From: Halomonas sp. YLGW01
GTDB taxonomy: Bacteria; Pseudomonadota; Gammaproteobacteria; Pseudomonadales; Halomonadaceae
Direction: 5' to 3'
DNA: 64,000 nt
Assembly (NCBI RefSeq): GCF_014840935.1
Contig: NZ_CP062005.1
Coordinates: 3,038,001-3,102,000, forward strand
In this document: piece by piece, positions 40,154 through 48,680 of the stretch
Position numbering within the stretch: position 1 is the stretch's first letter
How the letters are laid out: the number at the start of each line of letters is the position of its first letter
Notes under the pieces: model-generated
What the model saw: only the letters and a program-made list of their open reading frames with translations
Database searches by the model: none
Told to the model about the DNA's origin: nothing
Translations under genes and position numbers: made by a program

Positions 40154-43100
40154 CTAGCGCCGGTACTTGAGGCGCACACCGTCCTGGCCCTGCACCTCGC
40201 GCAGGGCGATCATCAGCTCGTCGGAGGGCGACACCTTCCACTCCTCGGCGAGCTCCAGCCAGCCCGTGGCCTCGGCATTGCGGTACTTGAGACGCACCGG
40301 CAGGCCATCGGCGTCGCGATAGGGCGAGAGGCTCTCCCGCAGGCTGTCGATCAGTCGTCCGTTGGCCGCCGCGCCGTCGACGGCGAGCTCCACGGCCTGA
40401 CCGAAGCGGGCGCGAGCCTCGACCATCGGCGTGACGTCCTTGCCGCGCAGACGCAGGCCGCCGGAGTAGTCGTCGCTGGAGACCTCGCCCTCGACGATCA
40501 TCACCTGATCGGCCTCCAGCCGCCCACGCAGGCGCTCGTACAGCTCGCCGAACAGGGACGCCTCGATGCGCCCGGTGCGGTCATCCAGGGTCACGAAGGC
40601 CATGGTATCGCCGCGCTTGGACTTCATGGTACGCATCGCCACCACCAGGCCGGCCACCCGCTGGGGTTCCCGGGACGGGCGGAGCTCGCTGATGCGGGTC
40701 GAGACGAAGCGCGAAAGCTCCTGCTCGTACTCGTCGATCGGGTGCCCGGTGAGATAGAGCCCCAGGGTGTCCTTCTCGCCGGCCAGGCGCTCCTTGTCGC
40801 TCCAGTCACGCACGGCGCTGTAGTCGGCATAGACATCGCCCGTGTCCGGCCCGCTGAAGGCCTCGCCGAACATGTCCATCATGCCCTGATTCTGGTTGGC
40901 CAGGTTCTGGGAGGCGGCCTTGAGCGCCGCCTCCATGGAGGCGGTGAGCACCGCGCGAGCCGCACCCAGGTTGTCGAGCGCCCCGGAGCGGATCAGCGCC
41001 TCGAGGGTGCGCTTGTTCATGCGCTTGGGGTCGACCCGGCGGCAGAAGTCGAACAGGTCACTGAAGGCGCCGCCCTCGTCGCGGGCCTCGACGATGGCGC
41101 CGATCGGGCCCTCGCCGACGCCGCGGATCGCACCGAGGCCATAGACCACCCGGCCCTCGGCATCGACGGTGAACTTGTAGCCCCCGACGTTGACGTCCGG
41201 CGGGGTCACGGTCAGCCCCTGATGACGACACTCCTCGATCAGCGGCACCACCTTGTCCAGGTTGTCCATCTCGGTGGACATCACCGCGGCCATGAAGGGC
41301 CCCGGGTAATGCGCCTTGAGCCAGGCGGTCTGGTAGGAGACCAGCGCATAGGCCGCCGAGTGCGACTTGTTGAAGCCGTAACCGGCGAACTTCTCCACCA
41401 GGTCGAAGATGTTGCCGGCGAGATCCTTGTCGATGCCGTTGGCCGCACAGCCCTCCATGAAGCCCGCGCGCTGCTTGGCCATCTCCTCGGGCTTCTTCTT
41501 GCCCATGGCGCGGCGCAGCATGTCGGCCTGGCCCAGGGAATAGCCGGCCATCACCTGGGCGATCTGCATCACCTGTTCCTGGTAGAGGATGATGCCATAG
41601 GTGGGCGCCAGCACCGGCTTCAACAGCTCGTGCTGATAGTCCGGGTGCGGGTAGGAGATCTCCGCCCGGCCATGCTTGCGGTTGATGAAGTCATCGACCA
41701 TGCCGGACTGCAGCGGACCCGGACGGAACAGCGCCACCAGGGCGATCATGTCCTCCAGCGAATCCGGCAGCAGGCGCTTGATCAGTTCCTTCATGCCCCG
41801 GGACTCGAGCTGGAAGACCGCGGTGGTCTCGGCCTTCTTGAGCATATCGAAGGTCGGCACGTCATCCAGCGGGATGGTGTCGATATCCAGCGGCCCCTGG
41901 CCCTCGACCGCGCGTACCTTGTCGACCATCTCCAGCGCCCAGTCGATGATGGTCAGGGTGCGCAGGCCCAGGAAGTCGAACTTGACCAGCCCGGCCTCCT
42001 CGATGTCGTTCTTGTCGAACTGCACTACCAGGCCGTTGCCCTCCTCGTCGCAGAGCAGCGGCGAGAAGTCGGTGAGCTTGGTCGGCGCGATCACCACGCC
42101 GCCGGCATGCTTGCCGGTGCCGCGGGTGATGCCCTCGAGCCGCTGAGCCATCTCCCAGATCTCGGCGGCCTCCTCGTCGGCCTCGAGGTACTCGCGCAGC
42201 GGCTCCTCCTGCTCATGCGCCTTCTCGAGGGTCATGCCGACCTCGAAGGGAATCAGCTTGGAGAGCTTGTCACCCAGCGAATAGGGCTTGCCCTGGGCGC
42301 GGGCCACGTCGCGCACCACCGCCTTGGCGGCCATGGTGCCGAAGGTGACGATCTGGGAGACGGCATCGCGGCCGTAGCGCTCGGCCACGTAGTCGATCAC
42401 CCGGTCGCGCTTCTCCATGCAGAAGTCGACGTCGAAGTCGGGCATCGAGACACGCTCGGGATTGAGGAAGCGCTCGAACAGCAGGTCATACTGGATGGGG
42501 TCGAGATCGGTGATCTTCTGGGCGTACGCCACCAGCGAGCCGGCACCAGAGCCGCGTCCCGGCCCCACCGGGACGTCGTTATCCTTGGCCCACTGGATGA
42601 AGTCCATGACGATCAGGAAGTACCCGGGGAAGCCCATCTGCAGGATGATGTTGAGCTCGAAGTCGAGACGCTCGCGGTAGCGGGCGTCGATCTCGGCGTA
42701 CTCCTGGCCGTCCCGGGGGTAGCGCTCGGCCGGGTAGAGGAAATCCAGGCGCTCGGTGAGGCCGTCGTGGGAGACCTGGCGGAAGAACTCGTCCTGGGTC
42801 ATGCCCTCGGGGATCTCGAACTCGGGCAGGAATATCTCGCCCAGGCGCACATCCACGTTGCAGCGCGCGGCGATCATCACGCTGTTCTCGAGCGCCTCGG
42901 GGATGTCCGCGAACAGCTCGGCCATCTCCTCGGGCGTCTTCAGGTACTGCTCCTCGCTGTAGCGGCGCTCGCGGCGCGGATCGTCCAGCGCCTTGCCCTC
43001 ACCGATGGCGACTCGCGTCTCGTGGGCCCAGAAGTCATCGCGGGACAGGAAACGCACATCGTTGGTGGCGACCACCGGGGTATGGGTCTCGGCGGCCAGC

Positions 43101-43657
43101 GCCACCGACAGGTGCAGGCACTCCTCCTCGAAGGGCCGTGAGGTGCGGTTCAGCTCGAGATAGAAGCGCCCCGGGAAGTGACGATTCCACTCCTCGAGCA
43201 GGGTACGGGCCGTCGCGCCATGCTCGCTGAGCAGATGCCGGCCGATCTCGCCGTCGCGACCGCCGGAGAGCGCGATCAGCCCCTCGCTCTGCGCAAATAT
43301 CCAGGCCTTGTCGAGGATCGCCCGCCCCTGGCGCTGCCCTTCCATCCACCCCTTCGAGATCAACTCGGTGAGGTTGCGGTAGCCGTCGCTGTCCATGGCC
43401 AGCAGGGTCAGCCGGTAGGGGTGGGCCTCATCGTGAGGGTTATGGAGCCACAGGTCGGCGCCGATGATCGGCTTGAGTCCGGCCCCCTGGGCGGCCCGAT
43501 AGCCCTTCACCAGGCCGAACAGGTTGGCCTCGTCGGTCATCGCCAGAGCCGGCATGCCCGCCTGCGCCGTCTGCTTGACCAGCGGCTTGAGGCGCACCAG
43601 GCCGTCGACGAGGGAATACTCGGTATGCACGCGAAGGTGAACGAAGGAAGGGGTCAT
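40154..43657 (-). CDS. dnaE: DNA polymerase III alpha subunit
   Basis: Replicative polymerase catalytic subunit. 1167 residues from ATG 43657 (MTPSFVHLRVHTEYSLVDG); the open frame upstream to 43777 is not supported. PHP domain at the N-terminus, palm with PDFDVDFCMEKRDRVIDYV (catalytic Asp pair near 400), the GRGSGAGSLVAYA loop, beta-binding and OB domain (VAGLVVAMRTMKSKRGDTMAFVTL) at the C-terminus. Between rnhB and accA as in E. coli. Confidence 0.98.
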   Translation of the reverse strand: MTPSFVHLRVHTEYSLVDGLVRLKPLVKQTAQAGMPALAMTDEANLFGLVKGYRAAQGAGLKPIIGADLWLHNPHDEAHPYRLTLLAMDSDGYRNLTELISKGWMEGQRQGRAILDKAWIFAQSEGLIALSGGRDGEIGRHLLSEHGATARTLLEEWNRHFPGRFYLELNRTSRPFEEECLHLSVALAAETHTPVVATNDVRFLSRDDFWAHETRVAIGEGKALDDPRRERRYSEEQYLKTPEEMAELFADIPEALENSVMIAARCNVDVRLGEIFLPEFEIPEGMTQDEFFRQVSHDGLTERLDFLYPAERYPRDGQEYAEIDARYRERLDFELNIILQMGFPGYFLIVMDFIQWAKDNDVPVGPGRGSGAGSLVAYAQKITDLDPIQYDLLFERFLNPERVSMPDFDVDFCMEKRDRVIDYVAERYGRDAVSQIVTFGTMAAKAVVRDVARAQGKPYSLGDKLSKLIPFEVGMTLEKAHEQEEPLREYLEADEEAAEIWEMAQRLEGITRGTGKHAGGVVIAPTKLTDFSPLLCDEEGNGLVVQFDKNDIEEAGLVKFDFLGLRTLTIIDWALEMVDKVRAVEGQGPLDIDTIPLDDVPTFDMLKKAETTAVFQLESRGMKELIKRLLPDSLEDMIALVALFRPGPLQSGMVDDFINRKHGRAEISYPHPDYQHELLKPVLAPTYGIILYQEQVMQIAQVMAGYSLGQADMLRRAMGKKKPEEMAKQRAGFMEGCAANGIDKDLAGNIFDLVEKFAGYGFNKSHSAAYALVSYQTAWLKAHYPGPFMAAVMSTEMDNLDKVVPLIEECRHQGLTVTPPDVNVGGYKFTVDAEGRVVYGLGAIRGVGEGPIGAIVEARDEGGAFSDLFDFCRRVDPKRMNKRTLEALIRSGALDNLGAARAVLTASMEAALKAASQNLANQNQGMMDMFGEAFSGPDTGDVYADYSAVRDWSDKERLAGEKDTLGLYLTGHPIDEYEQELSRFVSTRISELRPSREPQRVAGLVVAMRTMKSKRGDTMAFVTLDDRTGRIEASLFGELYERLRGRLEADQVMIVEGEVSSDDYSGGLRLRGKDVTPMVEARARFGQAVELAVDGAAANGRLIDSLRESLSPYRDADGLPVRLKYRNAEATGWLELAEEWKVSPSDELMIALREVQGQDGVRLKYRR

Positions 43658-43786
43658 GGCGTACTCGTGGCTTGGCTGGGTCAGGTGCGATGTCGAGTGC
43701 GGCGTCGACGGGCAGTGTCGGGGGCAACGGTCCGGCGGTCCGGCGAACGGCCCGGTGCGCCGAGGGCGAAGGGCCATCCCCGGCGG

Positions 43787-44398
43787 CTAGAGCAGGTCCA
43801 GCTGCTTCTTGACCGGGGCGAAGGAGCGTCGATGCTCCGCCAGTGGCCCCAGGCGCGAAAGCGCCGCCAGGTGTTCCTTGGTCGGATAGCCCTTGTGGCG
43901 GGCGAAGCCGTAATCGGGATGCCGGGCATCCAGGGCCAGCATCTGGGCGTCCCTGGCCACCTTGGCCAGGATCGAGGCGGCGGCGATCGCCGGATGGCGG
44001 GCATCGCCCTTGACCACGGCCTGGCCAGGCAGCGGATGCCCCGGCAGGCGGTTGCCGTCCACCAGCAGGTATTCTGCCGCCGGTGCCAGGCCATCGATGG
44101 CCCGGCGCATCGCCAGATGGGTGGCATGGTAGATGTTGAGGCGATCGACTTCCAGCGGCGAGGCCTCGGCCACGCAGAACGCAAGGGCCCGCTCGCGAAT
44201 CTCGGCGTCCAGGGCTTCGCGGCGCCGAGCCGTCAGCGTCTTGGAGTCGTTCAGGCCCTCGATCGGCCGGGCGGGATCGAGGATGACCGCCGCCGCAACC
44301 ACCGCGCCGATCAAGGGGCCGCGGCCGACCTCGTCGACACCGGCCAGCCGCTCGCCCTGATAGTCGATGTGCAACGGAGGCAGGGACTTGGCACTCAT
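43787..44398 (-). CDS. rnhB: Ribonuclease HII
   Basis: Removes misincorporated ribonucleotides and RNA of RNA-DNA hybrids. 203 residues with [20 protein letters not shown] (D-E-G motif) and [13 protein letters not shown]; later Asp residues at LVDGNR and ILAKVARD positions. The start overlaps the lpxB stop by four bases. Confidence 0.96.
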   Translation of the reverse strand: MSAKSLPPLHIDYQGERLAGVDEVGRGPLIGAVVAAAVILDPARPIEGLNDSKTLTARRREALDAEIRERALAFCVAEASPLEVDRLNIYHATHLAMRRAIDGLAPAAEYLLVDGNRLPGHPLPGQAVVKGDARHPAIAAASILAKVARDAQMLALDARHPDYGFARHKGYPTKEHLAALSRLGPLAEHRRSFAPVKKQLDLL

Positions 44399-45720
44399 GG
44401 CGTCTTTCCCGAACGGGATGGCTCGTCGCCGTGGTGCAGGTTGCTGGTTACCTGGTCGCTGGCCGCCGAAACATCGGGATTGTTCGCACCGAGACTGTTT
44501 GCGCCGGGACGGGCCGCCCCCGCGGCCTCGGGCATCACGCTTGCCGGCAGCGCCTGGCCCGCGATCAGCGCCTCGACGGCCGCGGCAGCGCGCGCGCTGG
44601 CACCACGCTGCAACCCCTCATGCATGGCCGCGAAGCGCGTCTCCAGCGCCGCTCGGCCCTCTGCATCGTCGAGCATGCCGGCAAGCTCCCCGGCGATCGC
44701 CTCGGGGCTGGCGGCCTCCTGGATCAGCTCCGGCACCAGCGCCTCGCGGGCGATCAGGTTGGGCAGCGAGATCCACTCGGTCTTGACCAGGCGCTTGGCG
44801 AGCCAGTGGGTGGCCGGCGCCATCTTGTAGGCCACCAGCATCGGCCGGTGGCAGAGCATGGCCTCCAGCGCCGCGGTGCCAGAGGCCAGCAACACGGCAT
44901 CCGCGGCCACCATCGCCTCCCGAGCCTGGCCATCGAGCAGGGTGACGCGCCCCTTGAGCGCCGGGTAGTCGACCAGCAGGGCCTCGAGCTCGGTGCGCCG
45001 AGCCGGGGTCGCCGCGGGAATGACGATCTGAAGCCCGGGACGCGCCTGGCACAGCCGCTCGGCGGCATCGATGAAGGTCGCGCCCAGAAAGCGGATCTCG
45101 TTGGCTCGCGAGCCTGGCAGCAGGGCCAGCACCTCGGGGACATCAACAAGACCCAAGGCCCGGCGAGTGCCGGCGCGGTCGTTGTGAAGCGGCAGCTCGT
45201 CGGCCAGCGGATGACCGACGAAGGCCACCGGCACCTCATGGCGCTGGTAGAAGGCGGCCTCGAAGGGCAGGAAGGTCAGGATGGCATCCACCGACCTGGC
45301 GATGCCCTTCACCCGACCCTGGCGCCAGGCCCACACGGAGGGACTGACGTAATGGGCGGTGGTCAGGCCCGCCTCGCGCAGCTGGCGCTCGAGGCCCAGG
45401 GTGAAGTCCGGGGCATCGATGCCGATCATGATGTCCGGCTGCCAGTCCAGGGCATCGCGCCTGAGGGCCCGACGCACCCGGATCAGCTCGGGCAGGTGCT
45501 TGACCACCTCGACCAGCCCCATCACCGACAGGGTCTCCAGCGGGTAGCGGCTATCGATGCCCTGGGCGAGCATGCGCGGACCGCCGATGCCGCGGAACTC
45601 GACCTCGCCGAGACGCGCACGCAGGGCCTGCATCAGGCCGGCGCCCAGAATGTCGCCGGACAGCTCGCCGGCGACCAGATAGACCCGCACCGGGCGTGAC
45701 TCGCGAGAGGCGTCCGGCAT
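44395..45720 (-). CDS. lpxB: Lipid-A-disaccharide synthase
   Basis: GT19 glycosyltransferase that joins lipid X and UDP-diacylglucosamine. 441 residues; conserved [46 protein letters not shown] and [10 protein letters not shown]. About 45 residues longer than most LpxB at the C-terminus: an Ala/Asn/Ser-rich tail after [13 protein letters not shown]. Lies directly after lpxA. Confidence 0.96.
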   Translation of the reverse strand: MPDASRESRPVRVYLVAGELSGDILGAGLMQALRARLGEVEFRGIGGPRMLAQGIDSRYPLETLSVMGLVEVVKHLPELIRVRRALRRDALDWQPDIMIGIDAPDFTLGLERQLREAGLTTAHYVSPSVWAWRQGRVKGIARSVDAILTFLPFEAAFYQRHEVPVAFVGHPLADELPLHNDRAGTRRALGLVDVPEVLALLPGSRANEIRFLGATFIDAAERLCQARPGLQIVIPAATPARRTELEALLVDYPALKGRVTLLDGQAREAMVAADAVLLASGTAALEAMLCHRPMLVAYKMAPATHWLAKRLVKTEWISLPNLIAREALVPELIQEAASPEAIAGELAGMLDDAEGRAALETRFAAMHEGLQRGASARAAAAVEALIAGQALPASVMPEAAGAARPGANSLGANNPDVSAASDQVTSNLHHGDEPSRSGKTP

Positions 45721-45723
45721 GGC

Positions 45724-46491
45724 CTAGCGCAGGATGCCGCGGGTGGAGACGCGGATCGAGTCGATGAAGGTCTGGGTCTCGGGCAGCGAGAACTCGGCCT
45801 CGATCTCCGCCAGCGCCTGCTCGACGGTCAGGCCCTGGCGATAGACCTTCTTGTAGGACTCGGTGAGCGCCTTGATGGCCTCGCGGGAGAAGCCGCGCCG
45901 CTTGAGCCCCACCAGGTTGAGCCCGTGAGGCTGCGCCGGGTTGCCGTTGATCATCACGAATGCGGGGGTGTCCTTGGTGATGATGGACCCGCCGCCGGCC
46001 ATGGCCTGGGTACCGAAATGGCAGAACTGGTGGATCGCCGACAGTCCGCCGATGATGGCGGCATCGCCCAGAGTGACATGGCCGGCCAGGGTGACCTGGT
46101 TGGCCAGGATGCAGTCGTTGCCAACCACGCAGTCGTGCCCGACATGCACATAGGCCATGAAGAGGTTGCGGCTGCCGATGGTGGTCTCGCCACGGTCCTG
46201 CACAGTGCCGCGATGCAGGGTCACGCCCTCGCGGATGACGTTGTCGTCGCCCATCACAAGGCGCGTCGGCTCGCCGGCGTACTTCTTGTCCTGGCAATCC
46301 TCGCCGACCGACGCGAACTGGAAGATGCGGGTGCGCGCGCCGAGCACCGTCGGGCCCTTGATCACCACATGCGGGCCGATCCGGCTGCCGGCGCCGATCT
46401 CGACGTCGGGGCCGATCACGCTGAACGGGCCTACCTCGACGTCATCGGCGAGGCGCGCCTGGGGATCAACGATAGCAGTGGGATGTATCAA
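45724..46491 (-). CDS. lpxA: UDP-N-acetylglucosamine acyltransferase
   Basis: First step of lipid A synthesis. 255 residues, left-handed beta-helix hexapeptide repeats, catalytic His in [20 protein letters not shown] and the C-terminal helical domain. The start is TTG 46491, whose TTGA overlaps the fabZ stop; AGAGGAAGG (46504-46496) supports it, and it yields [14 protein letters not shown], the expected N-terminus. A longer frame starts inside fabZ and is rejected. Confidence 0.95.
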   Translation of the reverse strand: MIHPTAIVDPQARLADDVEVGPFSVIGPDVEIGAGSRIGPHVVIKGPTVLGARTRIFQFASVGEDCQDKKYAGEPTRLVMGDDNVIREGVTLHRGTVQDRGETTIGSRNLFMAYVHVGHDCVVGNDCILANQVTLAGHVTLGDAAIIGGLSAIHQFCHFGTQAMAGGGSIITKDTPAFVMINGNPAQPHGLNLVGLKRRGFSREAIKALTESYKKVYRQGLTVEQALAEIEAEFSLPETQTFIDSIRVSTRGILR

Positions 46492-46931
46492 GCGACCTTC
46501 CTCTCGGCACAGATGATCTCGGCCTCGCAGGCCACTTCGCCGTCGACGCTGGCGACACACTGGAACTTCCAGATGCCGCGCTTCTCGCGGATCACGTTGG
46601 CCTCGAGGCGCAGCTGGTCACCGGGCATCACCGGGCGCTTGAAGCGCACGTTATCACTGCCCACCAGGTAATAGACATAACCATCGGCCGGCAGCTTGTT
46701 AACGGTCTTGAAACCGAGAATCCCGCAGGCCTGAGCCAACGCCTCGATCACCAGCACCCCCGGCATGATCGGATGATGGGGGAAGTGTCCATTGAAGAAC
46801 GGCTCATTGATGCTGACGTTCTTGTTGGCGACGATGCGGGCACCGTGCTCGAGCTCCATGACCCGGTCGACCAACAGGAAGGGGTAGCGGTGGGGGAGAT
46901 ACTCACGGATCTCGTTGATGTCCATTACCAT
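46488..46931 (-). CDS. fabZ: 3-hydroxyacyl-ACP dehydratase FabZ
   Basis: Dehydrates 3-hydroxyacyl-ACP. 147-residue hot-dog fold; active site [20 protein letters not shown] (catalytic His and Glu). ATG 46931 follows AGAGGT; a second in-frame ATG lies two codons on (MDINEI). In the lpxD-fabZ-lpxA-lpxB order that shares 3-hydroxyacyl-ACP with lipid A synthesis. Confidence 0.97.
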   Translation of the reverse strand: MVMDINEIREYLPHRYPFLLVDRVMELEHGARIVANKNVSINEPFFNGHFPHHPIMPGVLVIEALAQACGILGFKTVNKLPADGYVYYLVGSDNVRFKRPVMPGDQLRLEANVIREKRGIWKFQCVASVDGEVACEAEIICAERKVA

Positions 46932-46955
46932 CGATGCGACCTCTGAAATGACGAA

Positions 46956-46977
46956 ATGCTCGCCCTCGGGCGAGCAT
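46956..46977 (-). terminator. Hairpin between lpxD and fabZ
   Basis: ATGCTCGCCC (46956-46965) pairs perfectly with GGGCGAGCAT (46968-46977). On the minus strand TTTCGTC follows. May act as a partial terminator or processing hairpin ahead of fabZ. Confidence 0.45.
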
Positions 46978-47041
46978 GCTGTGGCGGCAGGGCCGCCTCC
47001 ATGTTCGGCTTGGGCGGATTATAGCGCCCGTCCCGGGCGAC

Positions 47042-48082
47042 TCAACGCTCGATCTGCCCCTTTTCCAGGCGGTTAACCCGCTTGACGAGGGCATCGAGCT
47101 GCTTGAAGCGTACCGCGTTCTTGCGCCACAGGGCATTGCGCATGGAACCGGTCCCGGAGGAATAGACGCCTGGCTCGTGAATCGAGTTGGTGACCAGGCT
47201 CATGCCGGTGACCTGCACCCCATCGCAGAGGGTCAGGTGACCGGAGAGGCCGACCCCGCCACCGAGCATGCAGTGACGCCCCACCTTGGTGGAGCCGGCG
47301 ATGCCCACGCAGCCCGCCAAGGCGGTATGGTCGCCGACCTGCACGTTGTGAGCGATCTGCACCTGGCTGTCGATCTTGACGTCGTTGCCGATCACGGTGT
47401 CGCCGAGGGCGCCGCGGTCGATGCTGGTGCAGCTGCCGACCTCGACATCGTCACCGAGGACCACGCCGCCGAGCTGGGCGATCTTGTGCCAGCGGCTGCC
47501 ATCGTGGGCGAAGCCGAAGCCATCGCCGCCGATCACGCAGTGGCTGTTGAGCACTACCCGTTCGCCCAGCACCACGCCATGACAGACGCTGACTTGGGCA
47601 TGCAGCCGCGATCCGGCGCCGATCACGCTGTCGGCGCCCACCACGCTGCCGGGACCGATGACCACATCATCGCCGACCACCACGCCGTCCTCGATCACCG
47701 CCTGAGGACCGACCTCGACATTGGCGCCGAGCCGCGCACTCTCGGCGACCACCGCCGAGGCATGCACGCCCGGCCGATGCCGCGCGGCCAGCGGATCGAA
47801 CAGCCGCGAGAGCTCGGCATAGCCCAGGTAGGGATTGTCCAGGACGAGACAGGTAGTGGGGCTTTCCTCGACATGGTCGGGGTGCAGCAACACCGCCGCG
47901 GCACGGGTCTCGGGCAGATACTTGAGATAGGCGCGGTTGGCGAGGAAGGTCAGTTCCTCGGGGCCGGCATCGGTAAGGGTCGCCAGGCCACTGACGGTGC
48001 GCCGGCCATCACCGATGAGGCGAGCGCCCAGGCGCTCGGCGAGCTCATCGAGGGTATAGGTAGGGTAGGAAGCGATAGTCAT
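47042..48082 (-). CDS. lpxD: UDP-3-O-acylglucosamine N-acyltransferase
   Basis: Third step of lipid A synthesis. 346 residues: N-terminal uridine-binding domain, hexapeptide-repeat beta-helix with GGDGFGFAHDGSRWHKIAQLG (catalytic His region) and a C-terminal helix ending in KRVNRLEKGQIER. 45 bases after skp. Confidence 0.97.
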   Translation of the reverse strand: MTIASYPTYTLDELAERLGARLIGDGRRTVSGLATLTDAGPEELTFLANRAYLKYLPETRAAAVLLHPDHVEESPTTCLVLDNPYLGYAELSRLFDPLAARHRPGVHASAVVAESARLGANVEVGPQAVIEDGVVVGDDVVIGPGSVVGADSVIGAGSRLHAQVSVCHGVVLGERVVLNSHCVIGGDGFGFAHDGSRWHKIAQLGGVVLGDDVEVGSCTSIDRGALGDTVIGNDVKIDSQVQIAHNVQVGDHTALAGCVGIAGSTKVGRHCMLGGGVGLSGHLTLCDGVQVTGMSLVTNSIHEPGVYSSGTGSMRNALWRKNAVRFKQLDALVKRVNRLEKGQIER

Positions 48083-48127
48083 GGACGCGGGTCATCGCGG
48101 ACGGCACGCCTGGGCGTGCCGCCGGCC

Positions 48128-48634
48128 TCAGTTGGACGAATTGAGCAGCTCGGTGACCTCGTCGGTCACGTCTAGGAGATCGCCATCGGCGTGGATGACG
48201 CCATTGCGATCCACCAGCACCTCGATGTCGTGGCGCTCGATGATCTGATCCACGGCGTTTTCCAGGCGCGGCTGCGCCTGCTGCATGAACTGCTGCTCGG
48301 ACTGCTGGCGGGCCTGCACCACCTGGCGACGCAGCTGCTGGAAGCGACTGCCTTTTTCCTGGAGTTCCTGCACCGCCGCCTGGCGCTGCGACTCGGACAT
48401 GGTCGCCCCGTCGCGCTGCAGGCGCTGCTGCAGCTGCTGGACTTCCTGGCCCAGGGCCTCGGCCTCCTGCTGCTGGCTGCCGATCCGCGACTCGAGCTCG
48501 CTCATCGACTGCTGGGCATCATCGCTTTCCAGCAGGGCCTGGCGCCAGTCCAGCACGGCGACATCCGCGGCCAGGGCAGGCGCACTGAGGGCCGTGAACA
48601 GGCCGAGGCACAGGGCTCCGGTCAACTTGCGCAT
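48128..48634 (-). CDS. skp: Periplasmic chaperone Skp/OmpH
   Basis: Jellyfish-like trimeric holdase for outer-membrane proteins. 168 residues from ATG 48634, with a signal peptide (MRKLTGALCLGLFTALSAPALA) followed by ADVAVLDWRQAL and a long Gln-rich coiled coil. Codons upstream lie in the bamA end and are not coding. Directly after bamA, its usual neighbour. Confidence 0.95.
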   Translation of the reverse strand: MRKLTGALCLGLFTALSAPALAADVAVLDWRQALLESDDAQQSMSELESRIGSQQQEAEALGQEVQQLQQRLQRDGATMSESQRQAAVQELQEKGSRFQQLRRQVVQARQQSEQQFMQQAQPRLENAVDQIIERHDIEVLVDRNGVIHADGDLLDVTDEVTELLNSSN

Positions 48635-48680
48635 CGTGTCATACTCCTCGAGATCGGTGGTCTGGCATCCGTTGGCGGGC

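Noticed and set aside
40061-43141. 1026-codon open frame antisense to dnaE
   Set aside because: It mirrors the dnaE coding frame, has a His/Gly/Leu-rich composition typical of antisense GC-rich frames, no ribosome site and no domain.
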